In this document: piece by piece, positions 34,338 through 41,829 of the stretch
How the letters are laid out: each line of letters opens with the position of its first letter
How positions within the stretch are numbered: the stretch's first letter is position 1
From: an uncultured Ralstonia sp.
GTDB lineage: Bacteria; Pseudomonadota; Gammaproteobacteria; Burkholderiales; Burkholderiaceae
Direction of reading: 5' to 3'
DNA length: 64,000 nucleotides
Assembly (NCBI GenBank): GCA_913056305.1
Contig: CAJXMR010000003.1
Location: forward strand, 1-64,000
Position numbers and translations under genes: made by a program
The notes under the pieces: model-generated
The model's database searches: none
Seen by the model: only the letters and a program-made list of their open reading frames with translations
What the model was told of the DNA's origin: nothing

Positions 34338-35039
34338 ATGTCTTCCTCCGCCCAACACCCCCTCGACACCCCTATCTGGTCCGCTCTGGCCACTGAACAC
34401 CAGCATCTGCGCCAAGGCGGCGCGCTTGCCTGCCGCTACCGGCCGGACGTCGCCCAGTTCGCTGCAGTGGCCGAAGACAGCCCAGCCGCCTGGCAGGAAC
34501 TGCAGCGGCTGATCGAACCGGGCGGCCAAGTCACCGTCTGGACCTTGGCGCCCGTCGGGGAGCTGCCGGGGCTGCACGTTGCGCGGCCTGGCGTCCTGCA
34601 TCAATTGATGGCCCCCCATGGCGCGCACTGGCCGGTCGAGTCGGCAGACATCGTGCGCCTGGGCGATGCCGACGCGGCCGACATGCTCGACCTCACGCGG
34701 CGGACCGAGCCCGGCCCGTTCAAGGTCCGCACGCACACGATGGGCAACTACATCGGCCTGCGTGATGGCGGCAAGCTGATCGCCATGGCCGGCGAGCGCT
34801 TGCGCATAGGCGGCTATGTCGAGATCAGCACGGTCTGCGTCGACGATGCGTACCGTGGCCGTGGCATCGCCAACCGGCTCATCCGCATCCTGCAGAACGA
34901 GATCGGGCAGCGCGGGCAGACGCCATTCCTGCACGTGCTCGACCACAACAGCGGGGCGTTCGGCTTGTATGAGCGGATGGGGTTCGAGCGGCGGCAGTCG
35001 TTTCACCTGACGCGCCTGCAGCGGCAAGAGCCGGCCTAG
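34338..35039 (+). CDS. GNAT family acetyltransferase, FR47-like
   Basis: A 233-residue protein. The first 100 residues are a non-catalytic N-terminal region; the GNAT fold occupies about 105-230 with EISTVCVDDAYRGRGIANRLIRILQNEI (motif A, R-G-R-G-I-A loop) and HNSGAFGLYERMGFERR (motif B). This arrangement is typical of FR47-like acetyltransferases. It lies 34 bases after the AAA+ operon on the same strand but has no overlap with it, and its ligand is unknown. It is convergent with the GlxA-type regulator. Confidence 0.87.
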   Translation: MSSSAQHPLDTPIWSALATEHQHLRQGGALACRYRPDVAQFAAVAEDSPAAWQELQRLIEPGGQVTVWTLAPVGELPGLHVARPGVLHQLMAPHGAHWPVESADIVRLGDADAADMLDLTRRTEPGPFKVRTHTMGNYIGLRDGGKLIAMAGERLRIGGYVEISTVCVDDAYRGRGIANRLIRILQNEIGQRGQTPFLHVLDHNSGAFGLYERMGFERRQSFHLTRLQRQEPA

Positions 35040-35052
35040 GCGCCTGCTTGCC

Positions 35053-36012
35053 TCACCCCGCGCGCAGTTCGCGCACACCCTTGCCCAGCCGCTTGCGCAG
35101 CAGCGCGCGCAGCGTCACGCCGTCGGCATAGCCGACCTGCTCGGCGATGCGGTCGACGCTGTGCTTGCTGGTTTTGAGCAGGTGCACCGCGCGCTCGATG
35201 CGCAGGTCCTGGATGTAGGCGATGGGCGTCTTGCCCAGCACGTCGTTCAGACGGCGTGACAGCGTGCGCTTGCTGGTGGCCAGCGCCTCGGCGGCGGCAT
35301 CCAGTGTGATGGCCGTGTCCAGGCGCTCACGCACCCAGCGGTCGAAGCGCTCCACCAGCGGGTCGGCGTGCGTGAGGTGGTCGGCAATCACGTAGGCCGA
35401 TTGCGACGGCCGCGTGTCGAAGATCAGGTAGCGCGCCACCAGCGCCGACAACTCCGGGCTGCTCTGCCGGATCAGCCACAGGGCCAGGTCGATGTGGCTG
35501 AGCGCGGCGCCCGCCGTCAGTACGCTGCCGCTGGGCACAACGATGCGGTGCGCATCGAGCTTGACCGCCGGATAGCGCTGGCGGAACAGCGGCGTCAGCC
35601 ACCACGTGGTGGTGGCCTCGTGGCCGTCCAGCAGGCCGGTTTCCGCCAGCACGAAGGTGCCGATGCAGGCCGCGCCCATGCGCGCGCCGCCGTCTGCCCA
35701 CGCGCGCAGCACCGGCAGCGCGTCCGCCACGTCGTCGCGCGCCAGCGCCGGCACCAGCACCTCGGGCATCTTGGTGCTGATGGCCGGCACGATCACCCAC
35801 GCGGGGGCGGGAACCTGCGCCACCTCGCACACCGGCACCTGCAGCCCCAGGCCGCTGCGCACCTGCGGCCGCACACCCGCCAGGCGCACATCAAAGGGCG
35901 GGATGTCGATGCCCGCCACCCGCGCCAGCTCGTTGGCGGTCGCGAAGGCATCGAGCACCGTGGCCAAGCCGGTATCGAATACGCCCTCCAGGGCGAGCAC
36001 GGCGATCTGCAT
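35053..36012 (-). CDS. GlxA-type AraC family transcriptional regulator
   Basis: A 319-residue regulator starting at ATG 36012 (MQIAVLALEGVFD); the longer open frame upstream is a shadow. Residues 1-170 form a DJ-1/PfpI-like amidotransferase fold with ACIGTFVLAETGLLDG at the nucleophile elbow (Cys present), and 215-319 the AraC double helix-turn-helix (LDAAAEALATSKRTLSRRLN, then SVDRIAEQVGYADGVTLRALLRK). It is divergent from the small monooxygenase-like gene at 36122, separated by 109 bases, and may control it. Confidence 0.9.
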   Translation of the reverse strand: MQIAVLALEGVFDTGLATVLDAFATANELARVAGIDIPPFDVRLAGVRPQVRSGLGLQVPVCEVAQVPAPAWVIVPAISTKMPEVLVPALARDDVADALPVLRAWADGGARMGAACIGTFVLAETGLLDGHEATTTWWLTPLFRQRYPAVKLDAHRIVVPSGSVLTAGAALSHIDLALWLIRQSSPELSALVARYLIFDTRPSQSAYVIADHLTHADPLVERFDRWVRERLDTAITLDAAAEALATSKRTLSRRLNDVLGKTPIAYIQDLRIERAVHLLKTSKHSVDRIAEQVGYADGVTLRALLRKRLGKGVRELRAG

Positions 36013-36121
36013 GGCAGGATCGGTATCAAAGTTGTCAATCGGGACAGTATTTCTCTGGGCGGCCGGTTTGTAAAGTGTCACCAACCGCGCGGACTTCCCG
36101 CACGGCACCAGGAGAACCGAC

Positions 36122-36433
36122 ATGATCAAACACGCACTGTTCGCCAAGCTGGAAGCCAAGCCGGGCAAGGAGCAGGCCTTGGCAGACTTTCTCGCTGCCG
36201 GGCTGGAGATGGCCAACCAGGAAGTCACCACGCCCATCTGGTTTGCCCTGCGGCTGTCGCCCACCACCTTCGGCATCTTCGATGCCTTTGCCACCGAGGC
36301 CGACCGCCAGGCCCACCTGAACGGCCCCATCGCCCAGGCGCTGATGGCCAACGCGCCTGAGCTGCTGGCCAAGGCACCCGAGATCGCGCCGATCGAGGTG
36401 CTGGGCCTGAAGAACACGCTGGCCACTGTCTGA
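36122..36433 (+). CDS. Antibiotic biosynthesis monooxygenase (ABM)-domain protein
   Basis: A 103-residue ferredoxin-like dimeric alpha-beta barrel of the ABM/YgiN type: KHALFAKLEAKPGKEQALADFL opens, TPIWFALRLSPTTFGIFDAFATEADRQAHL is the central part. Family members act as cofactor-free quinol monooxygenases or simply bind small aromatics. AGGAG lies 8 bases before the start. It is divergent from a GlxA-type regulator and 81 bases before a thioesterase-like gene on the same strand. Confidence 0.85.
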   Translation: MIKHALFAKLEAKPGKEQALADFLAAGLEMANQEVTTPIWFALRLSPTTFGIFDAFATEADRQAHLNGPIAQALMANAPELLAKAPEIAPIEVLGLKNTLATV

Positions 36434-36514
36434 CCGCGACGTGACTTCACCCCCCGCTCCGCAGCCGTCTGGCAGCGGACCCGGTGCGGGATTCCACAAC
36501 ACAGGAGCCGCACG

Positions 36515-36973
36515 ATGTTTGAGCAGGAACTGTTCGCCGGTTGGGGCGACATGGACTTCAACTCGCACATGAAGAACACGGCGTACCTCGACAAGTCGGC
36601 CGATGTGCGGATGCTGTACTTCGCGTCGCAGGGCTTTCCAATGGCCGAGTTCATGCGGCTGCGGATCGGCCCGGTGGTGATGAAGGATGAGATTGAATAC
36701 TTCCGCGAGCTGCACCTGCTGGATCGCATGATCGTGCGCCTGACGCTGGCCGGGCTGTCGGACGACGGCAGCCGCATGGTGCTGCGCAACGACTTCCTGC
36801 GCGACGGCAGGCTGGTGGCGCGCGTCACGTCCACCGCGGGCTGGCTCGACCTGAGCCGGCGCAAGCTGACCTGCCCGCCCGAGCCGCTGCTGCAGGCGCT
36901 GCAGGGCATCAGCCGGAGCGAGGATTTTGCGGCCCTGCCGAGCAGCGTGAGCCAGGCAAGCGCCGGCCAGTGA
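36515..36973 (+). CDS. Acyl-CoA/acyl-ACP thioesterase-like hotdog protein
   Basis: A 152-residue single hotdog domain. GWGDMDFNSHMKNTAYLDKSADVRMLYF is the family opening (shown here as GWGDMDFNSHM and NTAYLDKSADVRM), with the D-x-N-x-H-x-x-N pattern of 4HBT/FatA-like thioesterases. It should hydrolyse an acyl thioester in the cytoplasm. CAGGAG is 9 bases before the start. It may form a unit with the ABM-domain gene, controlled by the GlxA-type regulator. Confidence 0.85.
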   Translation: MFEQELFAGWGDMDFNSHMKNTAYLDKSADVRMLYFASQGFPMAEFMRLRIGPVVMKDEIEYFRELHLLDRMIVRLTLAGLSDDGSRMVLRNDFLRDGRLVARVTSTAGWLDLSRRKLTCPPEPLLQALQGISRSEDFAALPSSVSQASAGQ

Positions 36974-37469
36974 GCAGAGCGCGCGCCCGAATATGTTTGA
37001 AACGCAATGCGGAACGTAATGCCATGGCCAATCTGAGCTTTATGGCGGTGTTTTATCGACCGCGAATGCGCTGAATATTCGCCAGAATAAATAGAGGTTT
37101 TCTTCTGAATGAGACCGGGGAAACCCCGCATATGGGTAAACCATCGGTGGCATTTCATCGCACGCAACTAACGCATATTGGTTAATTTTGCGCCGGCATT
37201 TGAGGGCGGTCTCGGTGCCATTTGTCGATTTCCCGTATCTGCCAACGTTTGCGTGGCGACGGCGCCAGGATGTTTCCATTTTCGCGGCGACAAGCTGGCG
37301 CCAAATAAGGACTCCCGGCGTTTGTAAAGGTTTGCAATTAAACGGCAACCGCTAAATAGACTGCGCCCAATGCCGATCACAAAAGAAATCGGCAGCGCAT
37401 TCGAAAATCGATTGAGGGAAAGCCGGGCGAGGTCCCATCAGGCACTTTCCTCAGAACGGGAGCCTAAAC
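36974..37469. other. AT-richer intergenic region upstream of the Gly/Ser-rich lipoprotein
   Basis: Almost 500 bases without a supportable gene and clearly less GC-rich than both neighbours. Small inverted repeats occur (GCGAAT/ATTCGC at 37062-37082). A weak sigma-70-like pair, TTGCAA (37332-37337) and TAAATA (37353-37358), has a short 15-base spacer about 110 bases before the lipoprotein start. The length of the leader suggests regulation of the surface protein gene. Confidence 0.5.
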
Positions 37470-38792
37470 ATGAAAACCATCCATCGCGCCACACTGATTT
37501 CGGCCACGCTTGCCGGCCTGTTGATTTTGGGCGGCTGCGCCAGCACCGGCTCGGGTGATGCCAGCGGCACCACCGGCGGCGGCTCCGGTTCGACAGCCAG
37601 CAACAGCAGCTCCGGCGGCAGCGGGTCCGGCAGCAACGGTTCTGGCGGCAGTGGATCGTCGGCCAGCAATGGCGGCAGTTCCGGCTCGGGTGGTTCAGGT
37701 TCCGGCAGTGGTAGCGGCAGCGGTGCTGGTTCGGGCGGGACCGCCTCAACGGCATCCACGACGCCCACCGGCACGGTCCTGAACAAGAGCGGCGGCGTGA
37801 TCGACGCGGCGGGCGGTACGGTCAGCGGTCTGGGCGCGGCCATCTCCAGCGCCAACGTGCCGGGTGCGCCGAGCGGCACGCAGTCCGCGCTGGGCAACGT
37901 GGTGGACAACCTGGGCGCCACCGTCTCGGCCGCCGGCACCGGTGTGCAATCGGGCCTGGGCAGCATGGGCGCGACCCCCAACCCGGTCGGCACCACGGTG
38001 TCGAGCACCGGCAATATCGTCACGGACGTCGGTAACACCGTCACCGCCACGGGCGGCCTGGTGAACAGCCTGGGCACCGGCCCGCTGCAGCCGCTGTCGC
38101 CGGTCACCACGCCGGTGGGCGGGGCGGTCTCGCAGGTGGGGCAGGCGGTGGCCAACGCGGGCGGTACGCTGGGCAATGCGCTGTCGACCGGCCCGGTGGA
38201 GCAGCTCACGCAGCAACTCAGCACGGCGGTGGTGCCGCTGACCTCGCAGGTCACGAGCGCCACGCAAACGCTGGGCAACGCCACCGGCATTGGCGCACCC
38301 GCGACCAACCTGCTGCAGACCGTGGGCGGTGGCGTGGCGAATGCCGGTACGTCGCTCAGCAGCACCAACACGCCGGTCGTGTCGGGCCTCGGCAATGTGG
38401 TGACTGCCACGGGCAATACGGTGGCGGCACTGGGCGGTGCGCTGTCCACGCCGGCCGGCGGCACGTCGGGCAGCCCGCTGGCACCGATCACTGGTCTGCT
38501 GGGTGGCGCAACAGGCGGCAGCAATCCGCTGGGTAGTGTGACGGGCGCGCTCGGCGGCACCACTGGCGGCAGCCCGCTGGCGCCGGTGACCAGCGCACTG
38601 AGTGGCGCAACCGGTGGCGCTGGCGCCAACCCGGTCGCCAGCGTGACGGCACCGGTCGGTTCGCTGCTCACCAGCGTGGGTTCGACGCTGACCTCCACGG
38701 GTGGGGCCACCCCGCTGGCACCGGTGACGGGCGCAGTCGGCGGCGCGTTGACCACCGTGGGTGGCGCGCTGGGCGGCGCGGTGCATCACTGA
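37470..38792 (+). CDS. Low-complexity Gly/Ser/Thr/Ala-rich lipoprotein
   Basis: A 440-residue exported lipoprotein with GGGAG before its ATG. The signal ends in a lipobox (ILGGC, Cys23). Residues 27-93 are almost only Gly and Ser with some Asn/Ala, a flexible tether; from about 95 the chain consists of degenerate repeats of the GNVVTATGNTVAALGGAL type, rich in Val/Thr/Gly/Leu with no cysteine after Cys23. Such spacing suggests a fibrous or beta-solenoid surface protein. No family is recognised. The complementary strand has a long Pro-rich open frame that is a composition artefact. A strong terminator follows. Confidence 0.82.
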   Translation: MKTIHRATLISATLAGLLILGGCASTGSGDASGTTGGGSGSTASNSSSGGSGSGSNGSGGSGSSASNGGSSGSGGSGSGSGSGSGAGSGGTASTASTTPTGTVLNKSGGVIDAAGGTVSGLGAAISSANVPGAPSGTQSALGNVVDNLGATVSAAGTGVQSGLGSMGATPNPVGTTVSSTGNIVTDVGNTVTATGGLVNSLGTGPLQPLSPVTTPVGGAVSQVGQAVANAGGTLGNALSTGPVEQLTQQLSTAVVPLTSQVTSATQTLGNATGIGAPATNLLQTVGGGVANAGTSLSSTNTPVVSGLGNVVTATGNTVAALGGALSTPAGGTSGSPLAPITGLLGGATGGSNPLGSVTGALGGTTGGSPLAPVTSALSGATGGAGANPVASVTAPVGSLLTSVGSTLTSTGGATPLAPVTGAVGGALTTVGGALGGAVHH

Positions 38793-38835
38793 GCCTGCAA
38801 ACGAGAACGGGCCGGCCACGCCGGCTCGCCATCCG

Positions 38836-38873
38836 GCCGTTCATGCTTCGCGCTGAACGGCTTTTTCTTTTTT
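38836..38873 (+). terminator. Rho-independent terminator of the lipoprotein gene
   Basis: GCCGTTCA (38836-38843) and TGAACGGC (38854-38861) form an 8-bp stem with a 10-base loop, followed by TTTTTCTTTTTT. It lies 44 bases past the lipoprotein stop and separates that gene from the PepSY group. Confidence 0.9.
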
Positions 38874-38980
38874 CGGCAACGCAGATACCACTTCTGCGGC
38901 GCTTGCCTGCGCCCCTCAGGGGCATCTAAGTCTGCCTGCCTAGTCTGTGTCGGTCAGCACTTCTGCCGTTGGACGACACG

Positions 38981-39322
38981 ATGCTCCGCCACTTCAAATT
39001 CACGCTCGCGCTGCTTGCCCTGACGGTCACGGCAGTCTGCACCGCCGCCTTTGGCGCACGAGGCCTGGGCCTGGAGGCGGATGCGCTGTCGGCGGAACCG
39101 ACCGGGACGTCCCTCGCGCAGGCGGTCACCATCGCGGAGCAGCACCTGCAGGGTCGCGCGCTGCGCGCACGGCTGGAGCGCGCAAGTGCCGGCTGGGTCT
39201 ACGACGTCGAGGTCGCCAAGGGCGGCCGCGCCTTCGACGTTAGGGTCGACGCCAACAGCGGGCGGGTGCTGTCTGCCGCCATCGACAAACTGGACCACGA
39301 CAACGTACGCGAGCGCTATTGA
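38981..39322 (+). CDS. Exported PepSY-domain protein
   Basis: A 113-residue protein beginning MLRHFKFTLALLALTVTAVCTAAFG, an N-terminal signal peptide or anchor. Residues about 45-110 form one PepSY domain: SLAQAVTIAEQHLQGRALRARLE, then GWVYDVEVAKGGRAFDVRVDANSGRVLSA. PepSY domains often inhibit peptidases or bind ligands near redox or signalling proteins. It is the first of three same-strand genes spaced by 35-39 bases, so an operon is likely. Confidence 0.87.
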   Translation: MLRHFKFTLALLALTVTAVCTAAFGARGLGLEADALSAEPTGTSLAQAVTIAEQHLQGRALRARLERASAGWVYDVEVAKGGRAFDVRVDANSGRVLSAAIDKLDHDNVRERY

Positions 39323-39357
39323 CCGCCGCTGCCTGAAATTTTCTTTTGGAGAGCCAT

Positions 39358-40140
39358 ATGGATGCACGACCGACACGCGAGCTGCCCGGCTTGCTCAACA
39401 AGGTGCCGCAGGTTGCCCTGGGGTTCTGGATCATCAAGATCCTGTCGACCACGGTGGGCGAGACCGGCGCGGACTTTCTTGCCGTCAACGTCGGCCTGGG
39501 CACGGCCATCACCGGCGGAGCGATGGCGACGTTGTTGGCGATCGCGCTTGCAGCTCAGGTGCGGGCGCGGCGCTATGTGCCGTGGCTCTACTGGCTGACA
39601 GTCGTGCTCGTGAGCGTGGTGGGCACGCAGATCACCGACATGCTGACCGACCGCCTGGGTGTGAGCCTCTACGTGAGTACGACCGTCTTCAGCGTGCTGC
39701 TGATTGCGGTGTTCGCGGTCTGGTATCGGATCGAGCGGACGCTTTCCATCCAGGCGATCGATACCCGCCGGCGCGAGCTGTTCTACTGGGCGGCCATCCT
39801 GTGCACGTTTGCATTGGGCACCGCCGCTGGCGACCTCGCCACAGAGGCGCTTGGCCTGGGGTTCCAACTCGGCATCGTCGTGTTCGGAGCACTCATCGCG
39901 CTGGCAGCGCTGGCGTACTGGCTGGGCGCGAACAAGGTGTTCGCGTTCTGGATCGCCTACATCCTCACCCGCCCGCTGGGCGCCGCGCTGGGTGACTTCC
40001 TATCGCAGTCGCAGACCTACGGCGGCCTTGGGCTCGGCGCCATGCTGACCAGCGTCGTCTTCCTGGCGGTCATCGTCGTGCTGGTGGCATTCGCCCAGCG
40101 CAGCGCGGACCGTGCCGCTCCCGCCGTCTCGGCCGCTTAA
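39358..40140 (+). CDS. Four-repeat integral membrane protein (COG4705-like)
   Basis: A 260-residue polytopic membrane protein starting at ATG 39358 with GGAGAG upstream. It shows a fourfold internal repeat of about 60 residues: FWIIKILSTTVGETGADF (about 23-40), YWLTVVLVSVVGTQITDM (78-95), FYWAAILCTFALGTAAGD (142-159) and FWIAYILTRPLGAALGDF (197-214). Each has an aromatic-Trp start, a central Gly, and a final small residue followed by Asp or Gly-Asp. Eight helices are predicted. It matches the uncharacterised membrane-anchored COG4705 type. Its partners appear to be the flanking PepSY and small exported proteins; the function is unknown. Confidence 0.82.
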   Translation: MDARPTRELPGLLNKVPQVALGFWIIKILSTTVGETGADFLAVNVGLGTAITGGAMATLLAIALAAQVRARRYVPWLYWLTVVLVSVVGTQITDMLTDRLGVSLYVSTTVFSVLLIAVFAVWYRIERTLSIQAIDTRRRELFYWAAILCTFALGTAAGDLATEALGLGFQLGIVVFGALIALAALAYWLGANKVFAFWIAYILTRPLGAALGDFLSQSQTYGGLGLGAMLTSVVFLAVIVVLVAFAQRSADRAAPAVSAA

Positions 40141-40179
40141 TCCCGAAGCCTTCGCTTCCCATCACCCAAAGGAGATGTC

Positions 40180-40593
40180 ATGAAGTTCAACAAGCTCACC
40201 CCGTCGCTCGCAGCCGCAGGGCTCGTCCTGTTCATGGCGGCCGCCGGCCATGTCTCGGCGCTCAACCTTAGCCCCATCGAGACGGCCCATGCGGCCACGC
40301 CGTCCGCGCTGGGCGACTTGGGTGCGTTCCGCGCCATCGCCGTCGACACGGCGACCATCGTCGACAAGGGCGACCTGGCCGGCGCCAAGACCCGCATCAA
40401 GGATCTGGAAGTCTCGTGGGACAGCGCGGAGGCCGGTCTCAAGCCGCGCGCCGCATCGGACTGGCATCGTGTCGACAAGGCCATCGACCGCGCGCTGGAA
40501 GCCTTGCGCGCCGGCAAGCCCGACGCTGCCACCTGCAAGCAGACGCTGGCCGACCTGATCCAGACCATGGACCAGGTCAGCGGCAAGCGCTGA
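40180..40593 (+). CDS. Small exported helical protein of unknown function
   Basis: A 137-residue protein with AAAGGAG before its ATG and a clear signal peptide ([20 protein letters not shown], cleavage near HVSA). The mature part is short and helical: [58 protein letters not shown]. One cysteine is present. It resembles small periplasmic proteins sometimes labelled histidine kinase by transfer error; no kinase motifs are seen. It is the third gene of the PepSY / four-repeat group. No terminator is visible before the convergent prpF. Confidence 0.75.
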   Translation: MKFNKLTPSLAAAGLVLFMAAAGHVSALNLSPIETAHAATPSALGDLGAFRAIAVDTATIVDKGDLAGAKTRIKDLEVSWDSAEAGLKPRAASDWHRVDKAIDRALEALRAGKPDAATCKQTLADLIQTMDQVSGKR

Positions 40594-40644
40594 GCGCTCG
40601 CCTGACGTGGCGGGCTGATGGGGCTACGCGCCCGGTCAGCCCCG

Positions 40645-41829
40645 TCAGCCCGGTACGCGCACCCAGCCCTCCATCAGCACGCGCGCGCTGCGGCTCATGA
40701 TGGCCTTGGTGACGGTCCACTCACCGTCCACCTGCTTGGCCTCGGCGCCCACGCGCAGCGTGCCGGACGGGTGGCCGAAGCGCACCGCGTTGCGCTCGCC
40801 ACCACCGGCCGCGAGGTTGACCAGCGTGCCTGGAATGGCCGCTGCCGTGCCGATCGCCACCGCAGCCGTGCCCATCATCGCGTGGTGCAGCTTGCCCATC
40901 GACATGGCGCGCACGAGCAGGTCCACATCGCCCGCGCCAACTTTCTTGCCGCTCGACGAAACGTAGTCCTTAGGCTGCGCCACAAACGCCACCTTGGGCG
41001 TGTGCTGCCGCGTGGCCGCCTCGTCGAGGTTCTTGATGAGGCCCATGCGCACCGCGCCGTGCGCGCGGATGGTCTCGAACATCGCCAGCGCCTTCACGTC
41101 GCTGTTGATCGCGTCCTGCAGCTCGGTGCCGGTGTAGCCGATCGCCTCGGCGTTCACGAAGATGGTCGGGATGCCCGCGTTGATCATCGTCGCCTTGAGC
41201 GTGCCCACGCCGGGCACCTCCAGGTCGTCGACGAGGTTGCCGGTGGGGAACATCGCGCCGCCGCCGTCACCGTCTTCATCCGCAGCCGGGTCGAGGAATT
41301 CGAGCTGTACTTCGGCAGCCGGGAAGGTTACGCCGTCCAGCTCGAAGTCGCCCGTCTCCTGCACCGCGCCGTTGCTGATGGGCACGTGAGCGACGATGGT
41401 CTTGCCGATGTTGGCCTGCCAGATGCGCACGATGGCCACGCCGTCGTGCGGCACACGGCTCGCATCGACCAAGCCGTTGCTGATGGCGAACGGGCCCACG
41501 GCGGCAGAGAGGTTGCCGCAGTTGCCCGACCAGTCCACAAACGGCTTGTCGATCGAGACCTGGCCGAACAGGTAGTCGACGTCATGGTCCGGCCGCGTGC
41601 TCTTGGCGAGGATGACAGTCTTACTGGTGCTGGACGTGGCGCCCCCCATGCCGTCGATCTGCTTGCCATACGGGTCGGGGCTGCCGATCACGCGCATGAG
41701 CAGTGCGTCGCGTGCAGCGCCGGGCTGCTGCGCGGCGGCCGGCAGGTCCTGCAGGCGGAAGAACACGCCCTTGCTGGTGCCGCCACGAATGTAGGTGGCG
41801 GGGATCTTGATCTGCGCCGGATGCGTCAT
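40645..41829 (-). CDS. prpF: 2-methylaconitate cis-trans isomerase PrpF
   Basis: A 394-residue enzyme of the PrpF fold. The N-terminus IKIPATYIRGGTSKGVFFRL is characteristic, followed by SGNCGNLSAAVGPFA with the active-site cysteine region and a second half of matching fold. It isomerises the trans product of AcnD to the form used by the hydratase step of the methylcitrate cycle, in the cytoplasm. The start overlaps the acnD stop by 4 bases (ATGA). It is the last gene of the prpB-prpC-acnD-prpF operon. Confidence 0.95.
   Translation of the reverse strand: MTHPAQIKIPATYIRGGTSKGVFFRLQDLPAAAQQPGAARDALLMRVIGSPDPYGKQIDGMGGATSSTSKTVILAKSTRPDHDVDYLFGQVSIDKPFVDWSGNCGNLSAAVGPFAISNGLVDASRVPHDGVAIVRIWQANIGKTIVAHVPISNGAVQETGDFELDGVTFPAAEVQLEFLDPAADEDGDGGGAMFPTGNLVDDLEVPGVGTLKATMINAGIPTIFVNAEAIGYTGTELQDAINSDVKALAMFETIRAHGAVRMGLIKNLDEAATRQHTPKVAFVAQPKDYVSSSGKKVGAGDVDLLVRAMSMGKLHHAMMGTAAVAIGTAAAIPGTLVNLAAGGGERNAVRFGHPSGTLRVGAEAKQVDGEWTVTKAIMSRSARVLMEGWVRVPG

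Noticed and set aside
37451..38755. 434-codon Pro/Val-rich minus-strand frame
   Set aside because: Exact antisense of the Gly/Ser-rich lipoprotein repeats; no start signal or export signal.
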